NCBI RefSeq assembly: GCF_050587365.1
Contig: NZ_JBOBFV010000002.1
Coordinates: forward strand, 558,001-622,000
Source of the DNA: Plantibacter auratus
Lineage (GTDB): Bacteria > Actinomycetota > Actinomycetes > Actinomycetales > Microbacteriaceae
DNA length: 64,000 bases
Direction: 5' to 3'
Part shown: positions 1 through 7,963 of the stretch, piece after piece
How positions within the stretch are numbered: position 1 is the first letter of the stretch
Layout: each line of letters opens with the position of its first letter
Position numbers and translations under genes: made by a program
Notes under the pieces: model-generated
Seen by the model: only the letters and a program-made list of their open reading frames with translations
What the model was told of the DNA's origin: nothing
Database searches by the model: none

Positions 1-210
1 GTAACCGGCGTCGACGAGCGACTGCATCCGGTCCTGCAGCGGCCCGGATGCGGAGCCGGTGCCGGCGGTCTGCTCCGTGGCGCTGGAACAGGCGCTGAGC
101 GAGACGGTTCCGGCGAGCAGGGCGGCGGCGGCCGAGACGGCGATGATCGTGCGGTGACGAGTCTGGTGCTGCGTCTTGGTCTGAGTGTGGGTCTGGGTCT
201 GGTCGTTCAT
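1..210 (-). CDS. Secreted lipoprotein, N-terminal part only (probable serine hydrolase)
   Basis: Only the first 70 residues lie in the window; the gene runs off its left edge. An unusual Gln/Thr-alternating head (MNDQTQTQTHTQTKTQ) precedes a basic stretch, a hydrophobic signal segment and a lipobox ending in LSAC-S, so the mature protein should be lipid-anchored at about Cys53. After a Ser/Thr/Gly linker the sequence LQDRMQSLVDAGY resembles the start of class C beta-lactamase or D-Ala-D-Ala carboxypeptidase domains, but no catalytic motif is included. It lies just downstream of the ABC transporter genes in the same direction and may be cotranscribed. The lipoprotein call is firm; the hydrolase call is inference. 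Confidence 0.65.
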   Translation of the reverse strand, partial: MNDQTQTHTQTKTQHQTRHRTIIAVSAAAALLAGTVSLSACSSATEQTAGTGSASGPLQDRMQSLVDAGY

Positions 211-224
211 GTGGGTGGTTCCTT

Positions 225-1049
225 TCAGATGTCGCGGCGCGCGAGCGCAGCGGATGCGGCCGCGGTGAGGGCGGCGGTGAGGGCCACGAGGGCGAGGATG
301 ACGACGATCGGTCCGAGCCCGTCCGTTCCGCCGTGGATGACGCCCTGTGCGAGGGCGACGGGCAGGAACTGGGTCCAGGCCGGCACGGTGCCGCCGGTGA
401 CCAGCTGGATCGAGGAGACGACGACCGGTTCGAGGATGAGGATCGCGATCATCGTCAGAACGCCGGCGAGCTGGGTGCGGACGATGAGTCCGACCGCGAG
501 TCCGATGACCGACAGGGCGGTGACGGCGAGGACACCGAGCCCGAACCGTGCTGCGAGGTCCGGGAGTCCGAGGACGAACGGCGTCCCGGTCGCTGCCAGG
601 GTGATCACGAGCGTGACCAGGCTGACGAGGGCGAGTACGACACCGAGAGCGGCGCCGACGACTGCGACGGCGCCCGCCTTGGCTGCGACGATGCGGAACC
701 GCTTCGGCGAGGCGAGGACAGCGCCGACGATGCCGCCGTAGCGGTCGTCACTCGTGCCGGCGAGCACGCCGAGCAGGGTGATCGCCAGGAGTGCGACGCC
801 GATGGAGCCGCTGCCCATCGACGCACCGAGGGGGTTGAGCGCGTCGAGTTGGACGGCGCGGGAGGCGAGGTCCAGGACGGGGAAGTCGCTCCCGAGGGCG
901 TCGAGGCCAGGGCCGATGTCGCCCTCGGCGAGGGCGGGCATGAGGGTGACGAAGGCGAGTTGCGTGACGATGAGTCCCACGACGGCGACCGCCGCGGTGA
1001 CCTTCGTCGCGGTCGTGGTGACGAGCCCGATGAGTTCAGCGCGGAACAT
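225..1049 (-). CDS. ABC-2 type transporter permease
   Basis: This 274-residue, very hydrophobic protein starts with a charged N-terminus (MFRAELIGL) and has about six predicted membrane segments. The layout fits ABC-2 exporter permeases that pair with a single ATPase. Its ATG shares the A of the upstream ATPase stop codon (TGATG), so the two are translationally coupled and should form one transporter. The substrate cannot be read from the sequence. Longer in-frame extensions run through the ATPase gene in another frame and are not plausible starts. Confidence 0.85.
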   Translation of the reverse strand: MFRAELIGLVTTTATKVTAAVAVVGLIVTQLAFVTLMPALAEGDIGPGLDALGSDFPVLDLASRAVQLDALNPLGASMGSGSIGVALLAITLLGVLAGTSDDRYGGIVGAVLASPKRFRIVAAKAGAVAVVGAALGVVLALVSLVTLVITLAATGTPFVLGLPDLAARFGLGVLAVTALSVIGLAVGLIVRTQLAGVLTMIAILILEPVVVSSIQLVTGGTVPAWTQFLPVALAQGVIHGGTDGLGPIVVILALVALTAALTAAASAALARRDI

Positions 1050-1795
1050 CAGCGCACCTGCCCGTTCTCGGGGAGCTGGGCGGTTCCGGTGACCTGGAGG
1101 TAGTACGCCTCGAGGTCGCCGCTCGATGCGGCGAGGATGTCGTCCATCGACGACTGGGCCACGACGCGCCCGTCGGTGATGACGACCACGTCGTCCGCGA
1201 TGTCCTGGACGTCGGAGAGCAGATGGGACGAGAGCAGCACCGTTCCACCCGCGTCGGCGAACGCACGCAGCCGGAGTCGCAGCCACTGCATGCCTGCTGG
1301 GTCCAGGCCGTTCGACGGCTCGTCGAGGATGAGCACGGCCGGCTCGCCGAGGAGCGCTGCCGCGATCGCGATGCGCTGACGCATCCCGAGCGAGTACCCG
1401 CCGGCGGGGCGGTCGGCGTCGCGTGCCATGCCTACTTCGGTGAGGACCGCGTCGATGCGGGAGGCGTCGACCCCGATCCGTGCGGCGGCGATGCGGAGGT
1501 GCTGCCGCCCGGTGCGAGCCGGGTGGAGTCCGCCCGCGTCGAGGACGGCGCCGACGGTGCGCGCCGGCTGCTCGAGCTCGCGGTACGGGCGACCGAGGAT
1601 GAGGCCGTCCCCCGCGTCAGGACGGGCGAGTCCCAGCAGCAGGCGGATGGTGGTGGTCTTCCCGGCGCCGTTGGGGCCGAGGAGTCCGACGACCCGGCCA
1701 GGGTCGACGGTGAAGGACACGTCATCGACGCGCGGGCGACCGTGGAAGGTCTTGCGGAGCCCGCGAGCCTCGATGGGATGAGTGGAGAGGTTCAT
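1049..1795 (-). CDS. ABC transporter ATP-binding protein
   Basis: The 248-residue nucleotide-binding subunit has Walker A GPNGAGKTT, signature region YSLGMRQR, Walker B VLILDEPS and a switch histidine in the SSHLLSD stretch. This arrangement is typical of drug or bacitracin-type exporter ATPases (BcrA/CcmA-like). The ATG at 1795 is chosen because GAGG lies about nine bases upstream and the protein then begins MNLSTHPIEARGL, as in the family. It is coupled to the permease downstream. A lipoprotein gene is transcribed divergently about 100 bases away. Confidence 0.92.
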   Translation of the reverse strand: MNLSTHPIEARGLRKTFHGRPRVDDVSFTVDPGRVVGLLGPNGAGKTTTIRLLLGLARPDAGDGLILGRPYRELEQPARTVGAVLDAGGLHPARTGRQHLRIAAARIGVDASRIDAVLTEVGMARDADRPAGGYSLGMRQRIAIAAALLGEPAVLILDEPSNGLDPAGMQWLRLRLRAFADAGGTVLLSSHLLSDVQDIADDVVVITDGRVVAQSSMDDILAASSGDLEAYYLQVTGTAQLPENGQVR

Positions 1796-1894
1796 GGATC
1801 CAGCCTCGGCGCAAGCCGCTCCGGGCACCCCCGCCTGCCGCACAGTCCCGGGCTGGCCGAACGGACAGTGATCGACGACCTCTAGGCTGCTGGC

Positions 1895-2449
1895 ATGGAC
1901 ACGACTGCTCGGATGCACGATCGACGTCACCGTCTCGCGCCGCGCGCGACCGTCGTGGCCACGGTGGTCGTCGTGGTCGCCGGTCTGCTCGCCGGCTGCG
2001 CGTCGTCACCGTCGCCGGACCGGACGACGGCGGCATCCGCCGCGGCATCGGACTCCGCCACCCGCTCGGGCACCGGTGAGATCCGGCACGAGCTCGGCCC
2101 GCTCACCGACCGCTTCCCGCAGCTCGCCACCGCGCTCTCGGCGACCTGGATGTCGGGGACCATGGGCGACGAGCGGGTTCCGGGCCCGAGCACGTACTGG
2201 ATCGACGCGGTCGTCGTCCTGGACGAGGCCGGATACGCGGAACTGCGGGCGCTCGCGCCAGGTGAGGCGGGCTCGGACGCGGAGGCGGAGCTCCCGGACC
2301 TCGACGCCGGACTCGACGACGCACTGCCGCCGGGACCGCTTGTACGTTCGTCCGCTCTCGACGACGCCTTCTCGCAGGACGGCCGCTCGACGCAGGTGTT
2401 CCTCGACGACACGACCAGCTCCGTGATCCTCACGAGTCGGTTCCAGTAG
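1895..2449 (+). CDS. Putative lipoprotein of unknown function
   Basis: This 184-residue protein has an arginine-rich N-terminus, one hydrophobic segment (VVATVVVVVAGLLAGC) and a clear lipobox LAGC at about residues 29-32, so it should be exported and lipid-anchored. The mature part is acidic and has no motif I recognise. A second ATG at 1913 could also be the start and would give a more typical signal peptide. It is divergent from the ABC transporter upstream. Confidence 0.7.
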   Translation: MDTTARMHDRRHRLAPRATVVATVVVVVAGLLAGCASSPSPDRTTAASAAASDSATRSGTGEIRHELGPLTDRFPQLATALSATWMSGTMGDERVPGPSTYWIDAVVVLDEAGYAELRALAPGEAGSDAEAELPDLDAGLDDALPPGPLVRSSALDDAFSQDGRSTQVFLDDTTSSVILTSRFQ

Positions 2450-2530
2450 CGGGCGGCGCTGCGGGCTCGCATGTTCCGTGGAGAATGACCACCGCTTCAC
2501 AATCGCGGGCTCGCGGGTTTGACTGGACGC

Positions 2531-3244
2531 ATGTCCGAATCAGCTGACACCACCGTCCCCGAGAACGCCGACGACCGCATCGCGGTGCTCTTCGACATCG
2601 ACGGGACGCTCGTCGACTCGAACTACCTGCACGTCGACGCGTGGGATCGCGCGTTCGCCGATGCCGGCAGGCCGGTCGACGCGTGGCGGATCCATCGCTC
2701 GATCGGCAAGGACGGCGGCGAGTTGCTCGAATCGCTGCTCGACGGGTCCGACGAGGTCGAGCAGTACGGCGAGCGGGCGAAGGAGCTGCACAGCGAGTAC
2801 TACCTCCAGAACACCTCCCGGCTGCGGGTGATCGGTGGTGCGCGCGAGCTGCTCGGCGAGTTGGCAGGCCGCGGGATCGCGGTCGTGCTGGCGACCTCGG
2901 CTCCGGAGAACGAGCTCGAGATCCTGCGGGAGCTGCTCGACGTCGACGATGCGATCTTCGCGGCGACCTCGTCCGGTGACGTGGAGACCGCCAAGCCGGA
3001 GCCCGACATCGTCGAGGTCGCCCTCGATCGTGCGGGCGTGCCGGCGTCGCGAGCGGTCATGGTCGGCGATGCCGTCTGGGACATCGAGGCGGCTGCGCGG
3101 GCCGGTGTGGAGTGCATCGGGGTGCGCAGCGGTGGGTTCGGCGAGCAGGAGCTCCGTGACGCGGGTGCTGTCGCGGTCTACGGCGACGTCGCCGAGCTGC
3201 TCGCGAACCTCGACGACAGCCCGATCGGCAAGCTCGCAGGCTGA
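2531..3244 (+). CDS. HAD-superfamily hydrolase, phosphoglycolate phosphatase / beta-phosphoglucomutase type
   Basis: The 237-residue protein carries all HAD motifs in order: FDIDGTLVDS (nucleophile Asp22, acid/base Asp24), ATSAPEN (motif II Thr/Ser), the lysine of AKPEPDI (motif III) and GDAVWDIEAA (motif IV). The alpha-helical cap between motifs I and II is the C1 type of phosphoglycolate phosphatases and beta-phosphoglucomutases. The exact phosphate-ester substrate is not predictable. The ATG at 2531 is preferred over an in-frame TTG twelve bases upstream. It stands alone between unrelated genes. Confidence 0.88.
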   Translation: MSESADTTVPENADDRIAVLFDIDGTLVDSNYLHVDAWDRAFADAGRPVDAWRIHRSIGKDGGELLESLLDGSDEVEQYGERAKELHSEYYLQNTSRLRVIGGARELLGELAGRGIAVVLATSAPENELEILRELLDVDDAIFAATSSGDVETAKPEPDIVEVALDRAGVPASRAVMVGDAVWDIEAAARAGVECIGVRSGGFGEQELRDAGAVAVYGDVAELLANLDDSPIGKLAG

Positions 3245-3275
3245 CTGCGGGTGTGAGCGCGGGCTTGAGCGTGGC

Positions 3276-3698
3276 TCAGCTCCGCGTGGCGCGGCTGCGG
3301 AACCAGCGGGCGAGTTCCTGCAGGGCGCGCATGGTGGCGGTCGGGTCGTCGCGGTCGAGGTCGTCGAAGGTGTCGCGGTAGCCGTCGAGGTCTGCGGCGG
3401 AGCCGGTGTCGGCGCGTTCGAAGCCCATGGTCCAGGCGGCGAACTGGCGTTCGCGGATGGGCTCCTCGAACATCACGCGGATACCGGCGTGGCGCGGGTC
3501 GGCCGCGAGGGTGACCATCAGCTCGCGGACGGCGGCCTCGGGGCCCTCGAGGACCTGGAGGAACCGTCCGTCACGGTGGACGAGCATGCCGGTGAGCTGT
3601 GCGCGGGCGTTGTTCTCGCGGCAGACGGCGAGCAGGGCGGTGAGGTCGTCGTCGGTGAACGGCTGTGTCGCCGTGCTCGCGTACACAAGTGACAGCAT
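3276..3698 (-). CDS. BLUF-domain blue-light photoreceptor
   Basis: The 140-residue protein is a BLUF (FAD-binding blue-light) domain with a short C-terminal tail. The residues that form the photocycle are visible: Tyr6 in SLVYAS, Asn30, Gln48 in RFLQVLEG, and the Trp89/Met91 pair in AAWTMGF. The DPRH motif is also present. No GGDEF, EAL or cyclase output domain follows, so it is a short BLUF protein that would signal by protein contact. ATG at 3698 gives the usual start MLSLVY; a GTG at 3719 would add seven residues. No partner gene is adjacent. Confidence 0.88.
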   Translation of the reverse strand: MLSLVYASTATQPFTDDDLTALLAVCRENNARAQLTGMLVHRDGRFLQVLEGPEAAVRELMVTLAADPRHAGIRVMFEEPIRERQFAAWTMGFERADTGSAADLDGYRDTFDDLDRDDPTATMRALQELARWFRSRATRS

Positions 3699-3774
3699 CT
3701 GGTCTTCGTCGGTGCCCACGTCTGGAGCCTACCCGGCGGGGTGCGGAGGTGGTCCCGGAAGCACGCCGGGGCTG

Positions 3775-4222
3775 CCTGCCCTTCGACAAGCTCAGGGACC
3801 GAAACGTTCCGGACACACCTCTCCCGATCACTGAGCTTGTCGAAGTGCGCACGAGCACGCCTCAACGTTCCGGGCACACCTCTCCCCGGTAACTGAGGCA
3901 GCGCAACCCGAGTGCCCTTCGACAAGCTCAGGGACCGAAATGCATCCGAGCACAGTCCAGCTCGGTCACTGAGCCTGTCGAAGTGCCCACGAGGAACCCT
4001 CAACGCTCCGGGCACACCTCTCCCCGGTCACTGAGGCAGCGCAACCCGAGTGCCCTTCGACAAGCTCAGGGACCGAACCGGTTCCGGGCACACCCCTCCC
4101 GGTCACTGAGCCTGTCGAAGTGCCCACGAGCACGCCTGAACGTTCCGGGTACACCCCTCCCGGTCACTGAGCCTGTCGAAGTGCCCACGAGGAACCCTTC
4201 GACAGGCTCAGGGACCGGCGGG
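3775..4222. repeat. Array of TTCGACA(A/G)GCTCAG palindromic repeats
   Basis: This 450-base gene-free stretch consists of alternating copies, in both orientations, of a 20-base core (CCCTTCGACAAGCTCAGGG and its complement CACTGAGCCTGTCGAAGTG). The copies are joined by roughly 40-base spacers that also repeat (CACCTCTCCCCGGTCACTGA type). Opposed copies could fold into long hairpins. The array abuts the 3' end of the DUF222-HNH gene. I see no coding potential in it. Confidence 0.85.
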
Positions 4223-4224
4223 AG

Positions 4225-5496
4225 TCAGAATGGGGCAGGGTCCGGTTTCGTTCGATGGTGTTTGCCGTCGGGTGTCGTCCACACGAGGACCCCGCCGGGC
4301 CCGTGGTCGAGGTTCCAGCCGGGCAGATGCTTCATCCGGTGATGATGTCGACAGAGACACGCGAGGTTACCGACATCCGTCGCGCCGCCGTCTTCCCAGG
4401 CGACCGAGTGGTCGAGGTCGCACGCTCTGGCTCGCCTGCCGCAGCCCGGTGCCCGACAGGTGCCGTCCCGAAGCCGGACCGCGCGTTGGAGGTCCGCCGG
4501 AACGCGGTACTGGTTGCGCCCGACCGACAAGACCGCGCCGGTCTCGGGCTGGACGAGGATCCGGGTGAAGCTGGGTGCGTTCACCGCGATACGGGCGGCG
4601 GTCTCGGCGTCGATGGGTCCGTAGCCGTCGAGGGTGGCCGGAGCGTCGCTCACGCCGGCCACAGTGAGCGCCGGGACGGTGATCTGCACGGTGGGCTTGA
4701 TGTGCTCCTGCACCTCGATCGGGTGCGGGAGGACCGGGTTCGACATGACGTCGTCGGGGGTGACGCCGGTGAGTGCGAGAGCTGCCAGGGCGTCGGCCTG
4801 CAGTTGTCCGCAGGTGCGGGTGTCGCCGGCGTTGCGTGACTCTGCTGCCGCGGCTTCGACGCGCTCGATGATGCCCTGGGCGATGGGTGCTGTGGTGAAG
4901 AGGTGCACCCAGGCCATGCCGTCCGCCGCGGGTTCGAACTCGACCCGGCGGTCGGCCTCCGAGCGGACCGCTCGGGCGGTGATGGACTCGGGGTGGAGGC
5001 GTTCGCGCAGGACGCGGGCTCGCCTGCGGAGGTTCGCGTTGGTGGACTCTTCCGCGACCGGCAGGACCTCGGCGAGGAACACCGCCCGCCCTGCGGTCGG
5101 CACGTCGCTGAGTTGGTCGATGATCGTCTGCGCGTGCCGGGCCGAGATGCGGCCGGCCTCGAGGGACGCGAGCACGGCGGGTGCGTCATTGACGAGACGC
5201 TCAGCGTCGTTCGTCGCCCGCTGGACCGTCTGCTCGGGCGTGCGCGTCGCCATCGCGAGGGCTGCGCACGTGGAGCGGCGCGACAGGGCCAGTCGCTCGG
5301 CCGGCGGGTAGATCGCCGGGACGACCGAGTCGGCGAGGGCGTCGGCATATGCGGCGGAGCGAGCCAGCAAGCGTGCCTCCCGTGCGTCGAGCGCCGCTCG
5401 CAGCCGTTGGATCTCCGCGTACTCGTCCGAGAACTCCGCGAGCTGCGCGGCGTAATCATCGCCAGCTCGAACTGCGGAGGTGGTGGTCTCGGTCAT
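4225..5496 (-). CDS. DUF222 domain HNH endonuclease (13E12 repeat family)
   Basis: The 423-residue protein has an N-terminal alpha-helical DUF222 region (roughly residues 30-300) and a C-terminal HNH nuclease domain. The HNH motif is visible as CRAPGCGRRARACDLDH followed by WEDGGATDVGNLACLCRHHH, with two zinc cysteine pairs and the catalytic His of DLDH. The family is multicopy in actinobacteria and is called 13E12 repeat in mycobacteria; its role is not settled. The gene is bracketed by repeat arrays on both sides, and a truncated copy with the same leader lies at about 35.8 kb. ATG at 5496 starts MTETTTSAVRAG, matching that copy. Confidence 0.93.
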   Translation of the reverse strand: MTETTTSAVRAGDDYAAQLAEFSDEYAEIQRLRAALDAREARLLARSAAYADALADSVVPAIYPPAERLALSRRSTCAALAMATRTPEQTVQRATNDAERLVNDAPAVLASLEAGRISARHAQTIIDQLSDVPTAGRAVFLAEVLPVAEESTNANLRRRARVLRERLHPESITARAVRSEADRRVEFEPAADGMAWVHLFTTAPIAQGIIERVEAAAAESRNAGDTRTCGQLQADALAALALTGVTPDDVMSNPVLPHPIEVQEHIKPTVQITVPALTVAGVSDAPATLDGYGPIDAETAARIAVNAPSFTRILVQPETGAVLSVGRNQYRVPADLQRAVRLRDGTCRAPGCGRRARACDLDHSVAWEDGGATDVGNLACLCRHHHRMKHLPGWNLDHGPGGVLVWTTPDGKHHRTKPDPAPF

Positions 5497-5564
5497 GACT
5501 TCAGTCCACCACGGACCACTGACATTCCAGATGCTGAGTCGAAGCGGTTGTGGAAGTTGATCGT

Positions 5565-5651
5565 GGGCCCTTCGACAGGCTCAGGGACCGGAGGAGGCAT
5601 ACCGGATTCGCAGGGTTCGCCCCGTGGGCCCTTCGACAAGCTCAGGGACCG
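5565..5651. repeat. Two palindromic repeat units in the leader of the DUF222 gene
   Basis: Two copies of GGGCCCTTCGACA(G/A)GCTCAGGGACCG sit at about 5565-5590 and 5626-5651, separated by a spacer beginning GAGGAGGCATACCGG. The same pair and spacer recur, inverted, upstream of the truncated DUF222 gene at 35636-35725, so they look like a fixed part of the duplicated unit. Confidence 0.8.
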
Positions 5652-5787
5652 GAGGGGGTTGCTCAGGGACCGGAGGGGGTTGCTCAGGGACCTGAGTGGG
5701 TTGCTCAGGGACGGACGAGGGTCGCTTAGGGACGGGCGAGGGTTGCTCGCGGACCGGAGTGGGTTGCTCAGGGACCGGATGGGCCAG
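5641..5787. repeat. Seven tandem 21-bp repeats
   Basis: Seven imperfect head-to-tail copies of CTCAGGGACCGGAGGGGGTT plus one G occupy this stretch with no gaps. The first two copies are identical and the rest differ at one to six positions. The unit starts inside the palindromic repeat core (CTCAGGGACC), so the minisatellite probably grew from one such element. It lies between the leader of the DUF222 gene and the 3' end of a lipoprotein gene. Confidence 0.85.
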
Positions 5788-5802
5788 CAGCTCCCGGGCC
5801 GC

Positions 5803-6399
5803 TCACCGGCCCATGAGCGCCTTCACGACCTCGACCGCGGCCGGTCCGTCGAGCGACGGATGACCGGCCCACTGCCCACCGGTGACGGATATCTCCGTCT
5901 CCGGCAGCACCACCGTCGTGACGATCACCGCGGCGACACCGGTCTCGACCGTCGCACTGTAAGCGGTCCCGCCAGCAGCCTCGATGGTCGCATCCGGGAT
6001 CGGCGTGAGCCCGGCGGCGGCGAGCTCATCGGCCGACAGTGCCTCGCTCGACTCGGGCGAGACGACGATCTCCACCGAGCGGATGTCCGCCGCATCGATC
6101 GTCCCCTCCGGCGCCTCCCACCCGCAGACGGTCCCGTACTCGTCCGCCCCGTTGTCCTCCCGCGCGACGAGCCCCTCGATGTACGGCGCGACGGCCGCCT
6201 CCACCGCCGCGCAGTCGACCTGGAGGGACGATCCGTCTCCCGAGCCCCCGCTCGACGACTCCGCCGGCACCGACGCAGCGGGCGATGCGCTGCCGGCGGA
6301 GCCGCCACCGGGCCCACCGCCACCAGTGCACGCCGACAGCGCGAGCACGATCGTTCCGGACACGAGAAGCGGCAGTCCCGCCCGCTGCAACACACGCAT
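5803..6399 (-). CDS. Putative lipoprotein of unknown function
   Basis: This 198-residue protein has a signal peptide and lipobox (LALSAC at about residues 19-24) followed by a Gly/Ser/Ala/Pro linker and a globular domain with two cysteines (VDCAAVEAAV and TVCGWEAP). The pattern resembles the DUF3558-like solute-binding lipoproteins of actinobacteria, but I cannot assign it. ATG at 6399 is chosen because it places the lipobox correctly. It is divergent from the FAD monooxygenase, 58 bases away. Confidence 0.72.
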   Translation of the reverse strand: MRVLQRAGLPLLVSGTIVLALSACTGGGGPGGGSAGSASPAASVPAESSSGGSGDGSSLQVDCAAVEAAVAPYIEGLVAREDNGADEYGTVCGWEAPEGTIDAADIRSVEIVVSPESSEALSADELAAAGLTPIPDATIEAAGGTAYSATVETGVAAVIVTTVVLPETEISVTGGQWAGHPSLDGPAAVEVVKALMGR

Positions 6400-6457
6400 G
6401 ATGTCGACGATATGGGTTCCGGAGTAGTGTCCGGAAGAGACCGACGGGAGCAGCGCG

Positions 6458-7780
6458 ATGAAACCGACGACCCCCACCGACAGCGATCACGGCGACCACA
6501 CTGCCGACCACACCACGGACCGCGACTGCGTCATCGCGGGTGGCGGCCCGGCCGGCATGGTGCTCGGCTACCTCCTCGCCCGGTCCGGCCTCCGCGTGAC
6601 CGTGCTCGAGAAACACGCCGACTTCTTCCGCGACTTCCGCGGCGACACGATCCACCCGTCGACCATCACCTTGCTCGGCGAGCTCGGCCTGCGCGAGCGG
6701 TTCCTGCGGCTGCCGCTCAACCGGTTGCAGGCGATGGACGCCGTGATCGACGGCCTGCGGATGACGATGGTCGACTTCCGCACCCTGCCAGCACCCGACC
6801 GCTTCCTCGTCCTCGCGCCGCAGTGGGACTTCCTGAACTTCCTCGCCGAGGAGGCGGCCGCACTGCCGAACTTCGAGCTCCGCCTCCGCACGGAGGCGAC
6901 CGGCCTGATCATGGAGCAGGGCCAGGTCCGTGGCCTGCGCGCGACCACGACGACCGCCGAAGGCCCAGCGAGCGAAACCGACCCGGCGACCAGCACCTCC
7001 ACCGACATCGAGATCGAGATCGAGATCCGAGCCACCCTCACGGTCGCGGCGGACGGACGCACCTCGGCACTCCGCGACGCGGCCGGACTCATCCCCGACG
7101 AGAGCGGCGTGCCGATCGACGTCCTGTGGTTCAGCCTGCCGAAGCCGGCCGACCCGCCGCCCCCGACCCTCGCCTACCTCTCGCCGCGCGGCATGGTGCT
7201 CACGATCGACCGGGGTGACCGGTACCAGTCCGGCATGGTCATCCGGAAGGGCGGCGCGGAGCTGCTCCGAGCCGAGGGCCTGCCGGCGCTCCGCCGCCGG
7301 ATCGTCGATGCCGCGCCCGTCCTGCGTCAGGTGGTCGACACCCTGACCGACTGGGACCAGGTCAAGCTCCTCTCAGTCCAGCTCAACCGCCTCGACCGCT
7401 GGCACCGCCCGGGCTTCATCGCCATCGGCGACGCCGCGCACGCGATGTCACCGATGTTCGGCGTCGGGGTCAACTACGCGATCCAGGATGCGGTCGCCCT
7501 GTCCAACGCGATCGCCGACCACCTCGCCGCAGGGGACGCACCGTCCGGGGTCCTCGCGGCCGTCCAACGTCGACGCGAGCGGCCGGTGAGGATCATGCAG
7601 CGCATCCAGCGAGCGGGGCATCGGGTGATCTCCCGCACGACCACGGGCGACCGCATCGCGCCGCGGTCGGTGATCCGGCTGATGCGGCTCGCCGGACCCG
7701 TCGTCCGACCGCTTGCGGCGAGGTTCATCGGGATCGGTCTCAGACCCGAGCACGTCACCACCCCGAAGCGCGAAGCGTAG
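6458..7780 (+). CDS. FAD-dependent monooxygenase (PheA/TfdB-like)
   Basis: The 440-residue protein has the flavoprotein hydroxylase layout: a Rossmann dinucleotide motif AGGGPAGMVLGYLLARSG near residues 27-44, an acidic end of the second strand (VLEKHADF), and the FAD-ribityl motif GDAAHAMSPMFGVGVN near residue 325. It should oxidise an aromatic or polyketide-like substrate with NAD(P)H and oxygen; the substrate is unknown. A threonine- and Glu/Ile-rich insertion (residues about 165-190) contains an in-phase GAGATC hexanucleotide repeat and is probably a variable surface loop. It is monocistronic and ends before a bidirectional terminator. Confidence 0.87.
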   Translation: MKPTTPTDSDHGDHTADHTTDRDCVIAGGGPAGMVLGYLLARSGLRVTVLEKHADFFRDFRGDTIHPSTITLLGELGLRERFLRLPLNRLQAMDAVIDGLRMTMVDFRTLPAPDRFLVLAPQWDFLNFLAEEAAALPNFELRLRTEATGLIMEQGQVRGLRATTTTAEGPASETDPATSTSTDIEIEIEIRATLTVAADGRTSALRDAAGLIPDESGVPIDVLWFSLPKPADPPPPTLAYLSPRGMVLTIDRGDRYQSGMVIRKGGAELLRAEGLPALRRRIVDAAPVLRQVVDTLTDWDQVKLLSVQLNRLDRWHRPGFIAIGDAAHAMSPMFGVGVNYAIQDAVALSNAIADHLAAGDAPSGVLAAVQRRRERPVRIMQRIQRAGHRVISRTTTGDRIAPRSVIRLMRLAGPVVRPLAARFIGIGLRPEHVTTPKREA

Positions 7781-7897
7781 AAGAAGCGGGCGCGGAGCCT
7801 CAACCTCCGACGACGGGACGGCCGCTTGTCGTAACGTGGACGCCGCAGACGCGACCTGAGCGTCTGCGCCGGCGCTGCTCCTCAACCTGGCGCCGGC

Positions 7898-7937
7898 GCG
7901 GCTGTGGGGCGTCGCTTCCGCCACGCCCCACAGCCGC
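7898..7937. terminator. Bidirectional hairpin between convergent genes
   Basis: A perfect 15-bp stem (GCGGCTGTGGGGCGT with its complement at 7923-7937) closes a 10-base loop. It lies between the convergent FAD monooxygenase and ABC permease genes. There is no T-tract, as is common in high-GC actinobacteria. Confidence 0.75.
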
Positions 7938-7963
7938 CACCCGGCATTCCCGACCACTGCACC

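Noticed and set aside
3775..4222. CRISPR array
   Set aside because: Repeats are palindromic, occur in both orientations, have repeated rather than unique spacers and no cas genes are near.
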